Shown piece after piece: positions 30,051 through 39,859 of a stretch of DNA of 64,000 nucleotides. The first letter of the stretch is position 1; each line of letters starts with the position of its first letter. Source of the DNA: Bettongia penicillata ogilbyi (Eukaryota > Chordata > Mammalia > Diprotodontia > Potoroidae). The notes under the pieces were generated by a model. That model was not told where the DNA came from and did not search any database. It was given only the letters and a program-made list of their open reading frames with translations. The stretch lies in the NCBI GenBank assembly GCA_023548195.1, contig JAJHZJ010000335.1:5686514-5750513 (forward strand), given 5' to 3'. Both the position numbers and the translations under genes were made by a program.

Positions 30051-30644
30051 TAGCCAGTTACTTGACTTTTGAGTCCTTTGTCAAGAGGAGGGTATACTCT
30101 GGGGACCTGAATGTTCTCAGTTCCTCCAATGTGGCACAATCAAGGGAGAGGTGTTTGCTCCTCTCCTGGTCTGCACACTGATTTGGGAACAACCGAAAAC
30201 TTTTCTGCCCAGAATTTTCAATTGAATTCCCTCACCACAATCCCCTCCACCAGGACCACCAGCCAGTGCTCCTCCTCACCCCTGGGTGGAACTCAGGGCT
30301 GAGAATCAGATCAGCTGCTCAATTACCCCAAGGTCTTTAGGCAGATTGCTCCCAGGGCTGTCACTCAGGGCTCAGATTCAGATCAGCCCTTCAATTCCCC
30401 CAGGGGGCTCTAGGCAAAGGGTTCCAAAATGCTAGCTGCCACTGCAGAGCCTACTGCTGGTTGTCCAGACCACACTCTCCTCTCCTGGGTGAAGGAGCCA
30501 TCCCACTGACCTTTAAAGCTGTCTGTGACAATTGTGAGTTGAGCAATCTGGGCCCTGCCGCTGGTGGCATCCTGAAGCCTGTTCCAGGTGCCATGCTAGT
30601 CTGCACGCAGAACACTGGTCTGGTCTGTGTGCTGCATGCTGGGC

Positions 30645-30656
30645 TCTATTGCTCAA
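30645..30656. repeat. Target-site duplication, right copy, of HAL1 copy B
   Basis: tctattgctcaa, identical to 28015-28026. Confidence 0.85.
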
Positions 30657-30996
30657 GTTCAATTCTATTCCTTATTTGTTAGGTTGCAGCTGATTCATAT
30701 GTACCTCTCCATTGTCCTCTGAGGGATACTCATTTTGGGGGGTGGGGTTACTCATTTTTAATTGCACAAGGAATGTAGTATTCCATTACTCCATGGAGTG
30801 ATACAACATAGGTAGAATACTGGTATTAAAAATAGATGTGTTTCTGAGAGAAGTGTGAAATAATTAAAGGGAATTTGTAATTTCTCGATGACAATCTTGC
30901 ATTTAAATTCTGGCCCTGACTTATTCTTATGCAGTGCCTGTCTAAGATCTACAATAATAGCTATCATTTTTATACTACTTTGAGATTGGCAAAGCT
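30657..30996. other. Unassigned sequence
   Basis: About 340 bp, probably the continuation of the block ending at 28014. No element recognised. Confidence 0.4.
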
Positions 30997-31180
30997 TCCC
31001 AAAGGGCTATAAAACTGGAGATACTATTTGACCCAGCAATACCACCACTCGGACTGTATCCCCAAGAGATGAAAGAGGACAAGGACCTGTATGTACAAAA
31101 GTATTTATAACTGCTCTTTTTTGGTGGCTAGAGAAAGAAATGATGGAGTCTGAATACAGATTGCAGCATACTTTTTTTTT
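30997..31180 (+). mobile_element. L1 fragment with internal deletion
   Basis: Sense L1 sequence (cccaaagggctataaaactg, gacccagcaataccaccact) from near the ORF2 end runs to tgctcttttttggtggct. It then jumps to the 3'UTR (gaatacagattgcagcatac) and a T-run at 31170-31179. The missing middle is several hundred bases in the neighbouring copy. Confidence 0.75.
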
Positions 31181-31184
31181 TATT

Positions 31185-32232
31185 AAATGAAGCAAAACCA
31201 ATGTACCTCAAATTAGAAGGAAAGAAGGAAAGTGGAGAAAAAATTTTACAGTAAATTTCTCTGATAAAGGCCTCTTTTCTCAAATGTATCTGAAGCTGAG
31301 TCAATTTTATAAAAATAAGAACCATTCCCCAATTGATAAATGGTCAAAGGATATGGACAGGCAGTTTTCAGAAGAAGAAATCAAAGCTATCAACAGTCAT
31401 ATAAAATGCTCTCAATCACTACTGATTAGAAAAATGCAAATGAAAGCAAGGTGCCTTCTGAGGTGCCATCAGATTGGCTCACATGATGGAAAAGGAAAAT
31501 GAAAAATGCTGGAGGGGATGTGGAAAACTAAGGATACTAATGCACTATTGTTGCAGGTGTGAACTGCTCCAACCATGCGGGAGAACAATTTGGAACCAGG
31601 CCCAAAGGGGTAAAAAACTGTGCATACCCTTTGATTTAGCAACACTACAACTAGGTCTATATTGCAGACAGAGCAAAGAAAATTGAAAAGGTCCTACCGT
31701 CCAAAAATATTTATAGCAGTGCTTTTTGTGGAAGCAGAGAATTCTAAAAAGAAAGGATGCCTAGTTAATTGGGGAATGGCTAAACAAGATGCAGTATATG
31801 AATGTAATGGGATACTATTTTGCTGTAAGAAATGTTGGGCAGGATTGTTTCAGAAAAACCTGGCAAGATCTACATGATTTGATGCAAAGTGAAGTAAGCA
31901 GAACCAGGATAATATTATATACCATAACAGCATTATGATAATGATCAACTATAGAAGATTTAGCTACTCTAATCAATACAATGCTCCAAGACAATTCCAA
32001 AGGATTCATGACAAAAAACGGTATCCACCTTCAGAGAGAAAACTGATGAACTTTTTTCCATTTTATTTTTTTCCAAATTTTTTTCCATTTTCTTTTCTTT
32101 TCTTTTTTTTGCAACAATGCTAATAAGGAAACGTGTTTTGCATGATTGCACATGTATAATCTACTGCTTACCTTCTCAGTGAGGAGACAGGAGAAGGAGG
32201 AGGGAGAGAAAATTTTTTAAAAATGAATGTTA
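31185..32232 (+). mobile_element. L1 ORF2 C-terminus and 3'UTR
   Basis: Sense L1 sequence begins at about the KRQ/NWEKIF block. It continues in shifted frames (31284-31502, 31474-31686, 31662-31877) with SLLIRKMQMKA and the intact Cys motif C-x3-C-x7-H-x4-C (CWRGCGKLRILMHYCCRC), then PFDLATLQLGLY. The 3'UTR, about 31900-32232, contains gcatgattgcacatgtataa and ends near aaatgaatgttaaatcc without a clear poly(A). The frameshifts make it non-functional. It lies directly against the previous L1 fragment in the same orientation. Confidence 0.85.
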
Positions 32233-32244
32233 AATCCCACCTTT

Positions 32245-32735
32245 GCCTAAAATATCCCTTCTTCCTTTCAGAGCCAAAAGCCAAAGGAAAAGTCATTTTT
32301 ATTTACCTCTATTTCTTTACTTACCATTCTCTTTTTAACCCCTTGTCCAATCCAGTCTTATTACACAATACTGTCCTTTCCACACTTTATAATCCAACCA
32401 GAGTAACCTTTTTACTGTTCCTTATATACACTAGTTCACTTATGCCTCTGCAAAGTCTATCCCTTGTGTCTGTCTTCCAGTCCCTCCTCATCTCTAGATT
32501 CTCTCAAGACTCAGTTCAAGTGTTATATTCTACAAGAAGTCTTTCCTGAGCCTCCCACTCCCTAGAGCCTCTATGGAAACTATCATTTATTTAGCATATA
32601 TGTGCAGATCCATGAGCACCAGTTTATGTGCAGGTTGTTCTCCTGGACAAAATGTAAGCTCCTTAAGTTAAGGGACTATTTCATTTTTGCTTTTGTATGC
32701 CTGTCACACAGTAGGAGCCTTACTGATTGATTCTT
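32245..32735 (+). mobile_element. L2 LINE 3' region
   Basis: Sense L2 from the ORF2 C-terminal region (tctaccagg-like, caagactcagttcaagtgtt, gtctttcctgagcctcccac) to the 3' end (aatgtaagctccttaagtta, gtcacacagtaggagcctta). Confidence 0.75.
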
Positions 32736-33154
32736 CATTAGTAATAATGACAAAGTGAGCCTTGAGAGGACGAAGTGTTTAGGAGTTCTTTGGTGCCCTT
32801 AGGTCTCTTCCGACTCTAAAAGTTTGTGAAGTTTTGCCTCTAGGAGTGTCTTTTAATACTCCTGTAAACCTTTTCCAGGTCAGCCTAAGTATTCTTCAGA
32901 GAAAAAGGTTTCTAATAAAACATCTAATCTCAAAAAGTTTTATTTGCAGCCATTGTTTTCCAAACTACAGACATTTTCTGCTTCTCCTGTTCAGAGGGCC
33001 CTCCTTTGTCAAAAAAAAGACCTAAACCAGAAAGTTAAGCAAACCAATGGACGCAGTGACCATCCTTGACCAGGGTAGGTAGTATCTGGTACCCATATTG
33101 CCCCACCTCTTTACTGAGGTCCCCTGGAACTAATATTGGACATTTAGAAAATAA
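32736..33154. other. Unassigned, with a THER 3' tip
   Basis: A sense THER-like 3' piece is visible at about 32775-32830 (cttaggtctcttccgactct). Otherwise unassigned. Confidence 0.4.
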
Positions 33155-33385
33155 AATACAGAATATTTGTGCTAGAAGAGTCCTTAGAACATAGGATGCC
33201 AGAGCTGGAGGGTGCCTTAGTGCACAGAACATCAGACTTGGGAGGGACTTTAGAATATAGAATGTCAGAGCTGGGAGAAAACCTAGAACATAGAATATCA
33301 GAACTGGAGGGGACCTGAGTACATAGAACATCAGAGCTGGAGGAGACCTTACATCACAGAACGTCGGAGCTGAAGGGGACCTTAA
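33155..33385. repeat. 33-bp minisatellite-like tandem array, seven units
   Basis: Seven consecutive units of exactly 33 bp start at 33155, 33188, 33221, 33254, 33287, 33320 and 33353. Each contains a version of acatagaatgtcagagctgg followed by agggacctta. Because 33 is a multiple of three, the minus strand stays open (33035-33331) and reads as an 11-residue repeat (FYVLRSPPVLI, FYVLGFLPALT). This is an artefact of the repeat. Shorter versions of the same unit occur at 5550, 10416, 36050 and about 39015. The array joins an antisense THER/MIR piece at 33386-33480. Confidence 0.9.
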
Positions 33386-33480
33386 AGACAGAGAAAGTTA
33401 GTGATTGGGTAGATGAGGAAACTTAGGAGTTAAGTGACCTGTCCTCCTGTTAATGGGAAATCATGAATTCAAATCCAATG
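33386..33480 (-). mobile_element. THER/MIR SINE fragment adjoining the array
   Basis: gatgaggaaacttaggagtt, then gaattcaaatccaatgtg. Confidence 0.65.
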
Positions 33481-33499
33481 TGTTCTTCTCATTTTCGAG

Positions 33500-34140
33500 A
33501 CAAAGACAGAAAGTATTAAAGGGATCCATCCACGTGCTCATCGAAAAACCAGTGGAACCAACCACAGTTTGCTGTACCCTCTGATCTGTTTAATGTTGTC
33601 CCCAAACTGAAGTTGGGTTAAACAAGATTTTTATAAAGTGCAGAATAATTTAGTCCTCATCTGGCAGTTTTCATCTTCCAAACCGCTTTCCCCTCTATAA
33701 ATAGAAATGCTTTATGAATTTCATAAAATTGCAATGAAACCAGTTTGGGGCGATTTATATCTTCCCAAGGACAACAGCATTGAGTTACTTTGAAAACTAG
33801 GAAGTAGAAACTGGTTATAAATGGATCCAATTACTTTCACTGCCAAGGCTGTATAATATGCAGCATGTAAAGCAGATGTAATTGGTGAAAAATTAATTAG
33901 ACATTTAAACTTATTTCTGCTTAAATAAGTCGAGGTGGTAATTGGTAACAGGGTTAAGGACTGTTTTAAGTATTTTGTTTCTGAGTCCTCACATCGCTTT
34001 AAAAATTATTCAAGCTTAATACATACCATTGGTTCTTCTGGGCCAAGAGGGGAAAGAGAATGTGAAGTTTTTTGTCATCACTCTTTCACAGATGTGACTG
34101 TTTAGGCTAGATTGGCCCAGAGGGCAAAAAAGTATTTGTT
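33500..34140. promoter_or_regulatory. Candidate conserved noncoding element
   Basis: About 640 bp contain no repeat I recognise, in a window where most sequence is repeat-derived. The block is AT-rich without being simple, has no sustained open frame, and is dense in homeodomain-type cores: ccaattac near 33827, gtaattggt at 33879-33887 and again at 33938-33946, aattaattag at 33891-33900, plus tttataaa/ctataaat motifs near 33630 and 33695. Such composition is typical of deeply conserved vertebrate enhancers. Function and target gene cannot be read from the sequence, and conservation has not been tested. Confidence 0.4.
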
Positions 34141-35014
34141 TTATGAACACGAGCAGGGAGAGCTTTCTACTTCCCAAGGGCCTTTTTCTAGGAAGGCGGC
34201 CATTTTTTAAGAGAAAGAGGAAAAAAATCCAGTAATCAGTTGTAGGGAAGACCGCCTGTTGTTGTGTGGCTTCAAGGGAGAATAGACATCTCTAACCTCT
34301 TCTCCCCATGTCTCCAAGGGAGACTCATTCCTCATAGGAGGGGAAGCGGGAGGTTGGGGCCAGAAGTCACCACTCTGTTCTCCTCAGAAAAGAGGATGAC
34401 ACATAGTGTTTATTGGCTTCCTTAAATATTGTTAGCCTGAGGGATGTGATCGGGTTTGATCTAACTTCTGACCACTGTGTCATTATTATTGGGGGAAGAG
34501 GACCCTAAGCTGTATATCTAAGGCTCGACACTTTTCCCACCAGTTCCACAATGAACACACATAATAAATAGCCAAGAAACCCATTTCTCCAAATCATAGC
34601 AAAATAGAAATCAGAGAAGATATATATAGGAGAATATGTACCAGACAAGACAGAGAGAAGGGGCTCTCTCATTGGGAATGAAATAACTCAGCTGAGAGAG
34701 AGAGAGAGAGTTCTAGATTTCCCCCAAGGAGAAGCTCCTTGAAGTTTCTAGTGTGGCCAGCTGGGATGGGAACATGCTGGAGATGGCCCACTCTTCTCAT
34801 GTCTTCCCAAAGTCTTCTTTCAGCAATCTGATGTGGGGTTGTCCTCTTCTATCTTTCTTCATGATTCTGGAAGCCAGAAGTGTCTGCAGCAGTTTAAGCT
34901 TGAGGAGTTCAGAGGAGGATAGAAGAAGGCTCTTGCCAATCCTGTCCCAACCTTCAGCCAAAGCAGAACATTCATCTCCACCAAAGAGGACAGAATCCCA
35001 TCCCAATGGGATGT
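34141..35014. other. Unassigned sequence
   Basis: About 0.87 kb with a (GA)n run at 34695-34711 and no recognised repeat. A plus-strand frame at 34753-35088 has no domain. Confidence 0.35.
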
Positions 35015-35230
35015 GTTGCTATTCCACCATTAGTGAGCTACATGGCCTTGGACAAGTCAATCCACTGGGCTGGGCCTCAGTTTCCTGATCTGTCAAATCT
35101 GAAGAGATTAGATTAATTGGAATTGAATGGAAAAATGATTAAGTACAGTGTTATTGTAAGAATCAAATGAGATACTCTTCTATAGTACTTTGCAATCCTT
35201 AAAGTTTTATAGAAATGTTAAGTATTCTGA
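35015..35230 (+). mobile_element. THER/MIR3 SINE
   Basis: Sense: ggccttggacaagtcaatcc, cctcagtttcctgatctgtc, atcaaatgagatactcttct, tttgcaatccttaaagtt. Confidence 0.75.
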
Positions 35231-35364
35231 TTTGATCCTATTGGATCTAGGGATTCATTGCAGGAATATTGGAGTCATTTCTGAAAAGGCTTTTTTGGGA
35301 AAATCCTTAATTTTGCCCATGGTCTCTCCTCCTTGCCCCCTGCCCCTCAAACACCTTAAACATT

Positions 35365-35475
35365 GTTGGTGAGAATATTAAGTGACTTGACCAGGGTCAT
35401 GGAGCTAGTAAGTGTCAGAGGCAGGATTTGAATCCACGTCTTACTGACCCTAAGTCCATCATTCTATTGCTTTAA
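35365..35475 (-). mobile_element. MIR SINE fragment
   Basis: Antisense: taagtgacttgaccagggtc, agtgtcagaggcaggatttg. Confidence 0.75.
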
Positions 35476-35995
35476 GGGACACCTAAGATTAGTGATTGAA
35501 GCAGATGAAGACTCAACAACAGAGAAAGGGAAGGGACAGTCAGACAGGAAGAAGGAATAGCAGGAGAGGGAAGTGCCAAGGAGAGTCAGTCAACAAGAGT
35601 GTCAAAGCTAGGAGGGAGATCAGGAAGGATGAGGTCAAGAACAGGCAGTTGAACTGGGCTATGAAGAAATCATCAGTAACTTTGGAGGGAGCAGTTTCGA
35701 TTGGGTGATGAGGTTGGTACCCAGAACGCATGGGGCACTGATTATAGATGGCCTTCTCAAGGGACTTAGTGATGAAAGGGAGGAGAGATACAGGACAATA
35801 GTGACCAGGGATGGAGGGATCCGTGAGGGCTTTTTGAAAATGAGGGAGACAGGGGTGTGTTTTTAGGCAGTAGGGAAGCAGCCGGGAGACAGGGAGGGAC
35901 TGAAGGCAAATGAGAGCGGGGATGACTGAGGGGGACAATCTTCTGGAGAAGATGGGTTGGAATGGGATCATCGTAGTCACTTTCCAAAGCACTTT
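35476..35995 (-). mobile_element. L2 ORF2 reverse-transcriptase fragment
   Basis: The minus-strand frame at 35540-35992 reads, in order, SPSVIPA, LKTHPCLPHFQK, DPSIPGHYCPVSLLPFITKS, LEKAIYNQ, SGYQPHHPIETAPSKVTDD. This follows the start of the L2 reverse transcriptase (DPSDPANYRPISLLPFLSKI..LEK..GFRPHHSTETALLKVTND). It stays open for 150 codons, but the catalytic YxDD region is not included. The frame opens by chance upstream and is followed by non-L2 sequence, so it is a fragment. Confidence 0.8.
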
Positions 35996-36049
35996 TATTT
36001 ACATTTGAATCTTTGACTCTTAAATTATAAGCGCTCAAAGGGGCCTTAA

Positions 36050-36250
36050 AAGCCACAACGTCAGAGCTGGAAGAGACCTTCAAATGTAGAATGTTACTTC
36101 TGAAAGAGACTTTGCAACATAGAATATCAGTAGAAGAATTTGAGGACATATAGGATTTTTCTTCAAGGGGCCTGAGAAAATAGCATGTTTTGAGTTGGAA
36201 GGGACATTAGGACGTAGAATGTCAGAATGTGGAAGGGATCTTAGAATATA
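36050..36250. repeat. Degenerate 33-bp monomer array
   Basis: Three exact-length units (36050-36082, 36083-36115, 36116-36148) are followed by a shortened unit and two 34-bp units. The shared core is gtcagagctggaagagacct. Confidence 0.75.
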
Positions 36251-36252
36251 GA

Positions 36253-36497
36253 ATTCTGAGGTAGCTGGTGACGCAGTGTATGGAGTGCTGATCCTGGAGT
36301 CAGAAGGACCTGAGTTCAAATGTGACCCCTGACACCACGTGACTGAGCAAATCATTTAACCTGTTTCCTCTTCTGGATAAATGGGGATGGGATAATAAAA
36401 GCACCTACCCCCCCTGGGTTTTTGGGAGGACCAAGTGAAATACTATTTGTCAATCTGGTTGCAAACCTTAAAGCATCATAGAAACGCTAGTTATTTT
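36253..36497 (+). mobile_element. CORE-SINE, nearly complete
   Basis: Sense copy with head (gtagctggtgacgcagtgta), tgagttcaaatgtgacccct, and MIR3-type 3' end (accaagtgaaatactatttg, aacgctagttatttt). Confidence 0.8.
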
Positions 36498-36509
36498 CCA
36501 CCAGGAAAG

Positions 36510-36685
36510 TCCTGGTTTTGCCTGAGTTTGCAACCTCACTTTGTTCATGTGGATCTTCCCATGCTTTTCTACATCCCTGATAATTATCTGTTCTTATGGT
36601 GGAGCAACATTCCATTAATGTTTGTTTGGGCATTCCCCACTTGATGAGCTTTTGTCATCAAACCTTTGCTAAGAATTATAATTGT
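36510..36685 (-). mobile_element. Old L1 fragment (ORF2 end/3'UTR)
   Basis: Antisense pattern of the L1 ORF2 C-terminus: ttatggtggagcaacattcc, gggcattccccacttgatga. Highly divergent. Confidence 0.5.
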
Positions 36686-36689
36686 AAGA

Positions 36690-37035
36690 GGTATTTTAAC
36701 AAATTTATAAACATAAATCAATATATTTATCTATAACATAAATTTTATATATGTATATATGCTTTACATATATGTTAATGTGTATCTATAAACACATACA
36801 CATATATCTATGTATCTGTATGTCTTTCCAACCACCTATCCATCTATCTGTTAATCTATTTATCCATGTATATCTCTCTGTTTATGTTTATCCATCCATC
36901 CATCTATAGCTATCTGTTTCTCTCTGTCTCTCTCTCTCTGTCTCTTTGTCTGTCTGTCTGTCTCTCTCCCTCTGTCTCTCTGTCTGTCTCTCTCTCTCTG
37001 TCTCTCTGTCTGTCTGTTTCTCTCTCTTCCCCCCG
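36690..37035. repeat. AT-rich then (TCTG/CATC)n low-complexity DNA
   Basis: TATA/TACA-rich sequence at 36690-36830 passes into ATCT/ATCC units and then CTCTGT units up to about 37035. Opposing repeat-coded frames here are artefacts. Confidence 0.85.
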
Positions 37036-37649
37036 CCCCATGCTCGCTTTTTACAAGGCTGAAGGGAGAGAGATTCTGAACTCTCTGTAGGAGTGGGCTC
37101 AGCACCATTGGGAATGTTTTTGAACCCAGCTCTCTGGCTCTCTGCTGCACATGCTCCCTCATGCCCTTCTGCTATGTGAGTTATAATCAGGGAAAGCAGG
37201 CAAACACTCTACAAGCTAGATGTGAAACCTTTGGGAGACATGAGTAAGTCAGCAAAGGGAAGGTCGTGCCTGGGGCAGACAAGGACACAGAATGCATTCC
37301 GTGTCTGACAGTGTGCTCCAAATAATAAAATAAATAACTACCAAAAGAAAAATGAGCAGCCAAGCCCGCTCTTGCTGCTGACATGGAAGTGGGTGAAGCA
37401 GCTGGGCATGACCCTGTAAATGGACTGGTGGCTTTCAGAAGTCCTTCTAGAACATGGAAATGTGCAGAAGGCAAAGCAACCTACCTGCTGATCGCCAAGG
37501 ATGATGATTGGCCAGAGGTTCAGAACCAGAATGGAATCCAAGAACGAGAGAACTTTTAGCACTTAGCATTTGGAACTAGACACATCAATACAGAGGCTGA
37601 TGGAACATGAGTCATCTTCTTCACATCTGAAAAATCCCTCTTTTTTTAG
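37036..37649. other. Unassigned sequence
   Basis: About 0.6 kb without recognised repeats. A minus-strand frame of 95 codons (37187-37474) shows no domain. Nothing further can be supported. Confidence 0.35.
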
Positions 37650-37840
37650 TAATTTAGGTGGCATAATTGATGAAATGCCAGGCCTGGAGTCAGGAAGATT
37701 CATTTTCCTGAGTTCAAATCTGACCTTAGACACTTCGCAGCTGTGTGACCCTGGGCAAGTCACTTCACTCTATTTGCCTTAGTTTCCTCACCTATCAAAT
37801 AAGCTGGAGAGGGAAATGGAAAAGCATTCCAAAAGACTGT
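37650..37840 (+). mobile_element. Mar-1-type SINE, tail truncated
   Basis: Sense copy: ggcctggagtcaggaagatt, tgtgaccctgggcaagtcac, ataagctggagagggaaatg. The RTE-type terminus is lost after aagcattcc. Confidence 0.85.
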
Positions 37841-38079
37841 GAATTCTGATCAAGAACCCCTGAGGGTTAGGGAGAACTGACCATAGGTACAGAACCTCCA
37901 CTCCGTTCCTCATTGCCTTGTGCCCTCCATCTGTGGAGAGAGGCAGGCCACATTAGGACAAAGCATCTGTGGGCCTTGGACCAGTATAAAAATTAGTGGT
38001 ATCATCAGTCAGTCAAACATTATTGTGTACAAGATACTAAAATGAAAATAGCTAACTTTGCAACGCTATTTAAAAATTT
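37841..38079. other. Unassigned sequence
   Basis: About 240 bp. A weak L2-like tip (gtcagtcaaacattattg) lies near 38010. Confidence 0.35.
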
Positions 38080-38440
38080 TCTTTTTCATTTTTTTTTCAG
38101 TTAGCAAGAATTTATTTTCTCTTCTTCCTTCTTTCCCCCTTCCCACCTTGAATGGAAATAAAAACAAATCTACATGGTCTCATAAAACAAATTCCCACAT
38201 TGGCCATGTCCAAAGATATATGCCTCTTGTGACTCTCTTTGCCTATATCTTTCTGAACTTCACAATAACCCTGTGAGATATCTACCAGAGGGATTATTAC
38301 CTTTATTTGACAGATGAGAAAACTGAGGCTCAGAGAGATTAAGCCATTTGCTTGTAGTCATACAGCTAGTATTAAGTGTCAGAGTCAGGATATGAATTCA
38401 GACCTTCCTGATTCCAAATCCAGCTTTCTAGCCAGTGTAT
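38080..38440 (-). mobile_element. L1-type 3'UTR fragment followed by MIR
   Basis: Positions 38080-38234 match the repeat at 5222-5445 (attcccacattggccatgtc). Positions 38235-38440 are an antisense MIR (gatgagaaaactgaggctca, catacagctagtattaagt). Confidence 0.65.
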
Positions 38441-38499
38441 GATAGGAAGCTTTAATATTTAAAGAGAGGATGAAGCTTGTCATTTGCCATACACTCTGG

Positions 38500-38778
38500 G
38501 TCATTCATCCGTTCATGCAATAAATATTTCTTGAAAACCTGCTCATGCAAGACACTGTACCAGATACTGAGAGAGAAGCAAAGATGGACAAGACAGAGTC
38601 CCTGCCCTCTAGGAGACTGCAACGTGGTCCAGAGATCAATCATGGACACAAAGAACTATAATCCAAAGTAATGAGTCTTGGGATTTCAGAGGAGTGCAGA
38701 GCCCTTCGAGGTAGCAGTAATCAGGGGATGCTTTTTGTAGCAGATGGCATTTGAGCTTTACCTTAAAGGATGGACTGG
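38500..38778 (-). mobile_element. L2 LINE 3' region
   Basis: Antisense L2: gcaataaatatttcttgaaa, acagagtccctgccctctag, agatggcatttgagctttac. It continues into the 82-bp segment duplicated at 40468-40549. Confidence 0.75.
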
Positions 38779-38860
38779 CTTTTGGAAGGCAGAGATACAG
38801 GGCAGGGGCCAGGATGGACTGCAGGCCAGTAACTGCTTGGTACACCTCCTGGTTCTCCTT
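38779..38860 (+). repeat. 82-bp segment, copy 1 of a local duplication
   Basis: Matches 40468-40549 at 78 of 82 positions with no gaps, in direct orientation. Its left part reads as continuation of the antisense L2 (ggaaggcagagatacaggg). Confidence 0.9.
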
Positions 38861-38989
38861 ATGGCCACTGTAGCTATAGATTTCTGTGTTGTGTTAATAC
38901 ATCACCTTACTGGGCTGGTAAACAAATTACTAAGGGAATATTATGGAATTTCCTTCCTTGGAAATCTTTTAAAAACAGTAATTAGCTGA
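38861..38989. other. Unassigned spacer
   Basis: About 130 bp without recognised features. Confidence 0.3.
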
Positions 38990-39120
38990 ATCACAGAGTA
39001 TTAGAACAGAGAGTTCCCTTAGAATGTAGAACATAAAAAGTCAGAGCTGGAAGGTGCCTTACAGGTTTCTTGGCATAACCCTCTCATATTATAGATGAGA
39101 AAATTGGACTTAAGGTCATA
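38990..39120 (-). mobile_element. THER/MIR SINE with one 33-bp-type monomer
   Basis: A lengthened monomer (aaaagtcagagctggaaggt) leads into gatgagaaaattggactta. Confidence 0.65.
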
Positions 39121-39121
39121 C

Positions 39122-39530
39122 ACTCAGTCAAGCAACCGATAATTTATTAAGCATTTAGTCTGTACACTGTGCTAAGCCCTGGGAAATACAAAGAAAGTCA
39201 AAAGTACAGTCCTTGCCTACAAGGATCTCACAGTCTAATGGGAGGCAACATGAGGACAACTATGTATATATAAGATACATACAGTGTAAACAGGAGGGCC
39301 GTCTCTGGACAAGGCACTAACTGTTGAGGGGACGGCAAAAAGCCCACTCTGAGCTAAGTCTTGAAGGACCACAAATTGGAGCTGAGAAGGGAGAGTCTTC
39401 CAGTAAATAGTCCTGGGACAGGGAGATGGAGGCTGGTGGTTGCTAGATTGTAGAGAGAGTAAAAGGGAGTTCAGGGTGAGAAGACTAGAAAGTAGGAAGG
39501 GCCGAAAGGCCAAACTGAGGAGTTTAGACG
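39122..39530 (-). mobile_element. L2 LINE 3' region
   Basis: Antisense L2: gtacactgtgctaagccctg, aaggatctcacagtctaatg, aaggcactaactgttgaggg, taagtcttgaaggaccac, gccgaaaggccaaactgagg. Confidence 0.8.
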
Positions 39531-39859
39531 TCTCTTGCTAAGCTCCCTATGGAAACATGACCCCAGGCTCCTGTAAGTATGGCCATTGTTTGATAGGAGG
39601 CAGGGGTTTGGACACAATCTCCTCACATCTTCTGTCTCTAATAGGCTAGCATGCATAAAGGTGAAATATGTCTACTATAAATGGTTAGTATTGGGTGAAG
39701 CTGATTCATGTGAGAACTGGATTGAACACTGCGGACCTGAGGAGCAACTAAAGTTTACAGGCTGGCACTGAAGTCAGAGTCAGAAGACCTCGACTGGAAT
39801 CTGGACTCACTATGTGACACTGCACACATTGGGTCTAGTCTGTAGCCAAGGCTTTGTTG
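39531..39859. other. Unassigned sequence
   Basis: About 330 bp with no recognised element. Confidence 0.35.

Larger units (their letters stand above)
28027..30644 (-). mobile_element. HAL1-type element, copy B, 5'-truncated
   Basis: A 2.6-kb minus-strand copy with the same 3' region, microsatellite and ORF1 as copy A, bounded by an exact 12-bp duplication. It lacks the 5' terminal sequence and stops within the 5'UTR. The 5'UTR part, about 30055-30644, is more divergent than the ORF1. No ORF2 is present. Confidence 0.82.

Noticed and set aside
33035..33331. Minus-strand frame encoding an 11-residue tandem repeat
   Set aside because: The periodicity comes directly from the 33-bp DNA repeat; it is not a repeat protein.
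35540..35992. 150-codon minus-strand frame as a host gene
   Set aside because: Its sequence matches the start of the L2 reverse transcriptase, so it is a transposon fragment.
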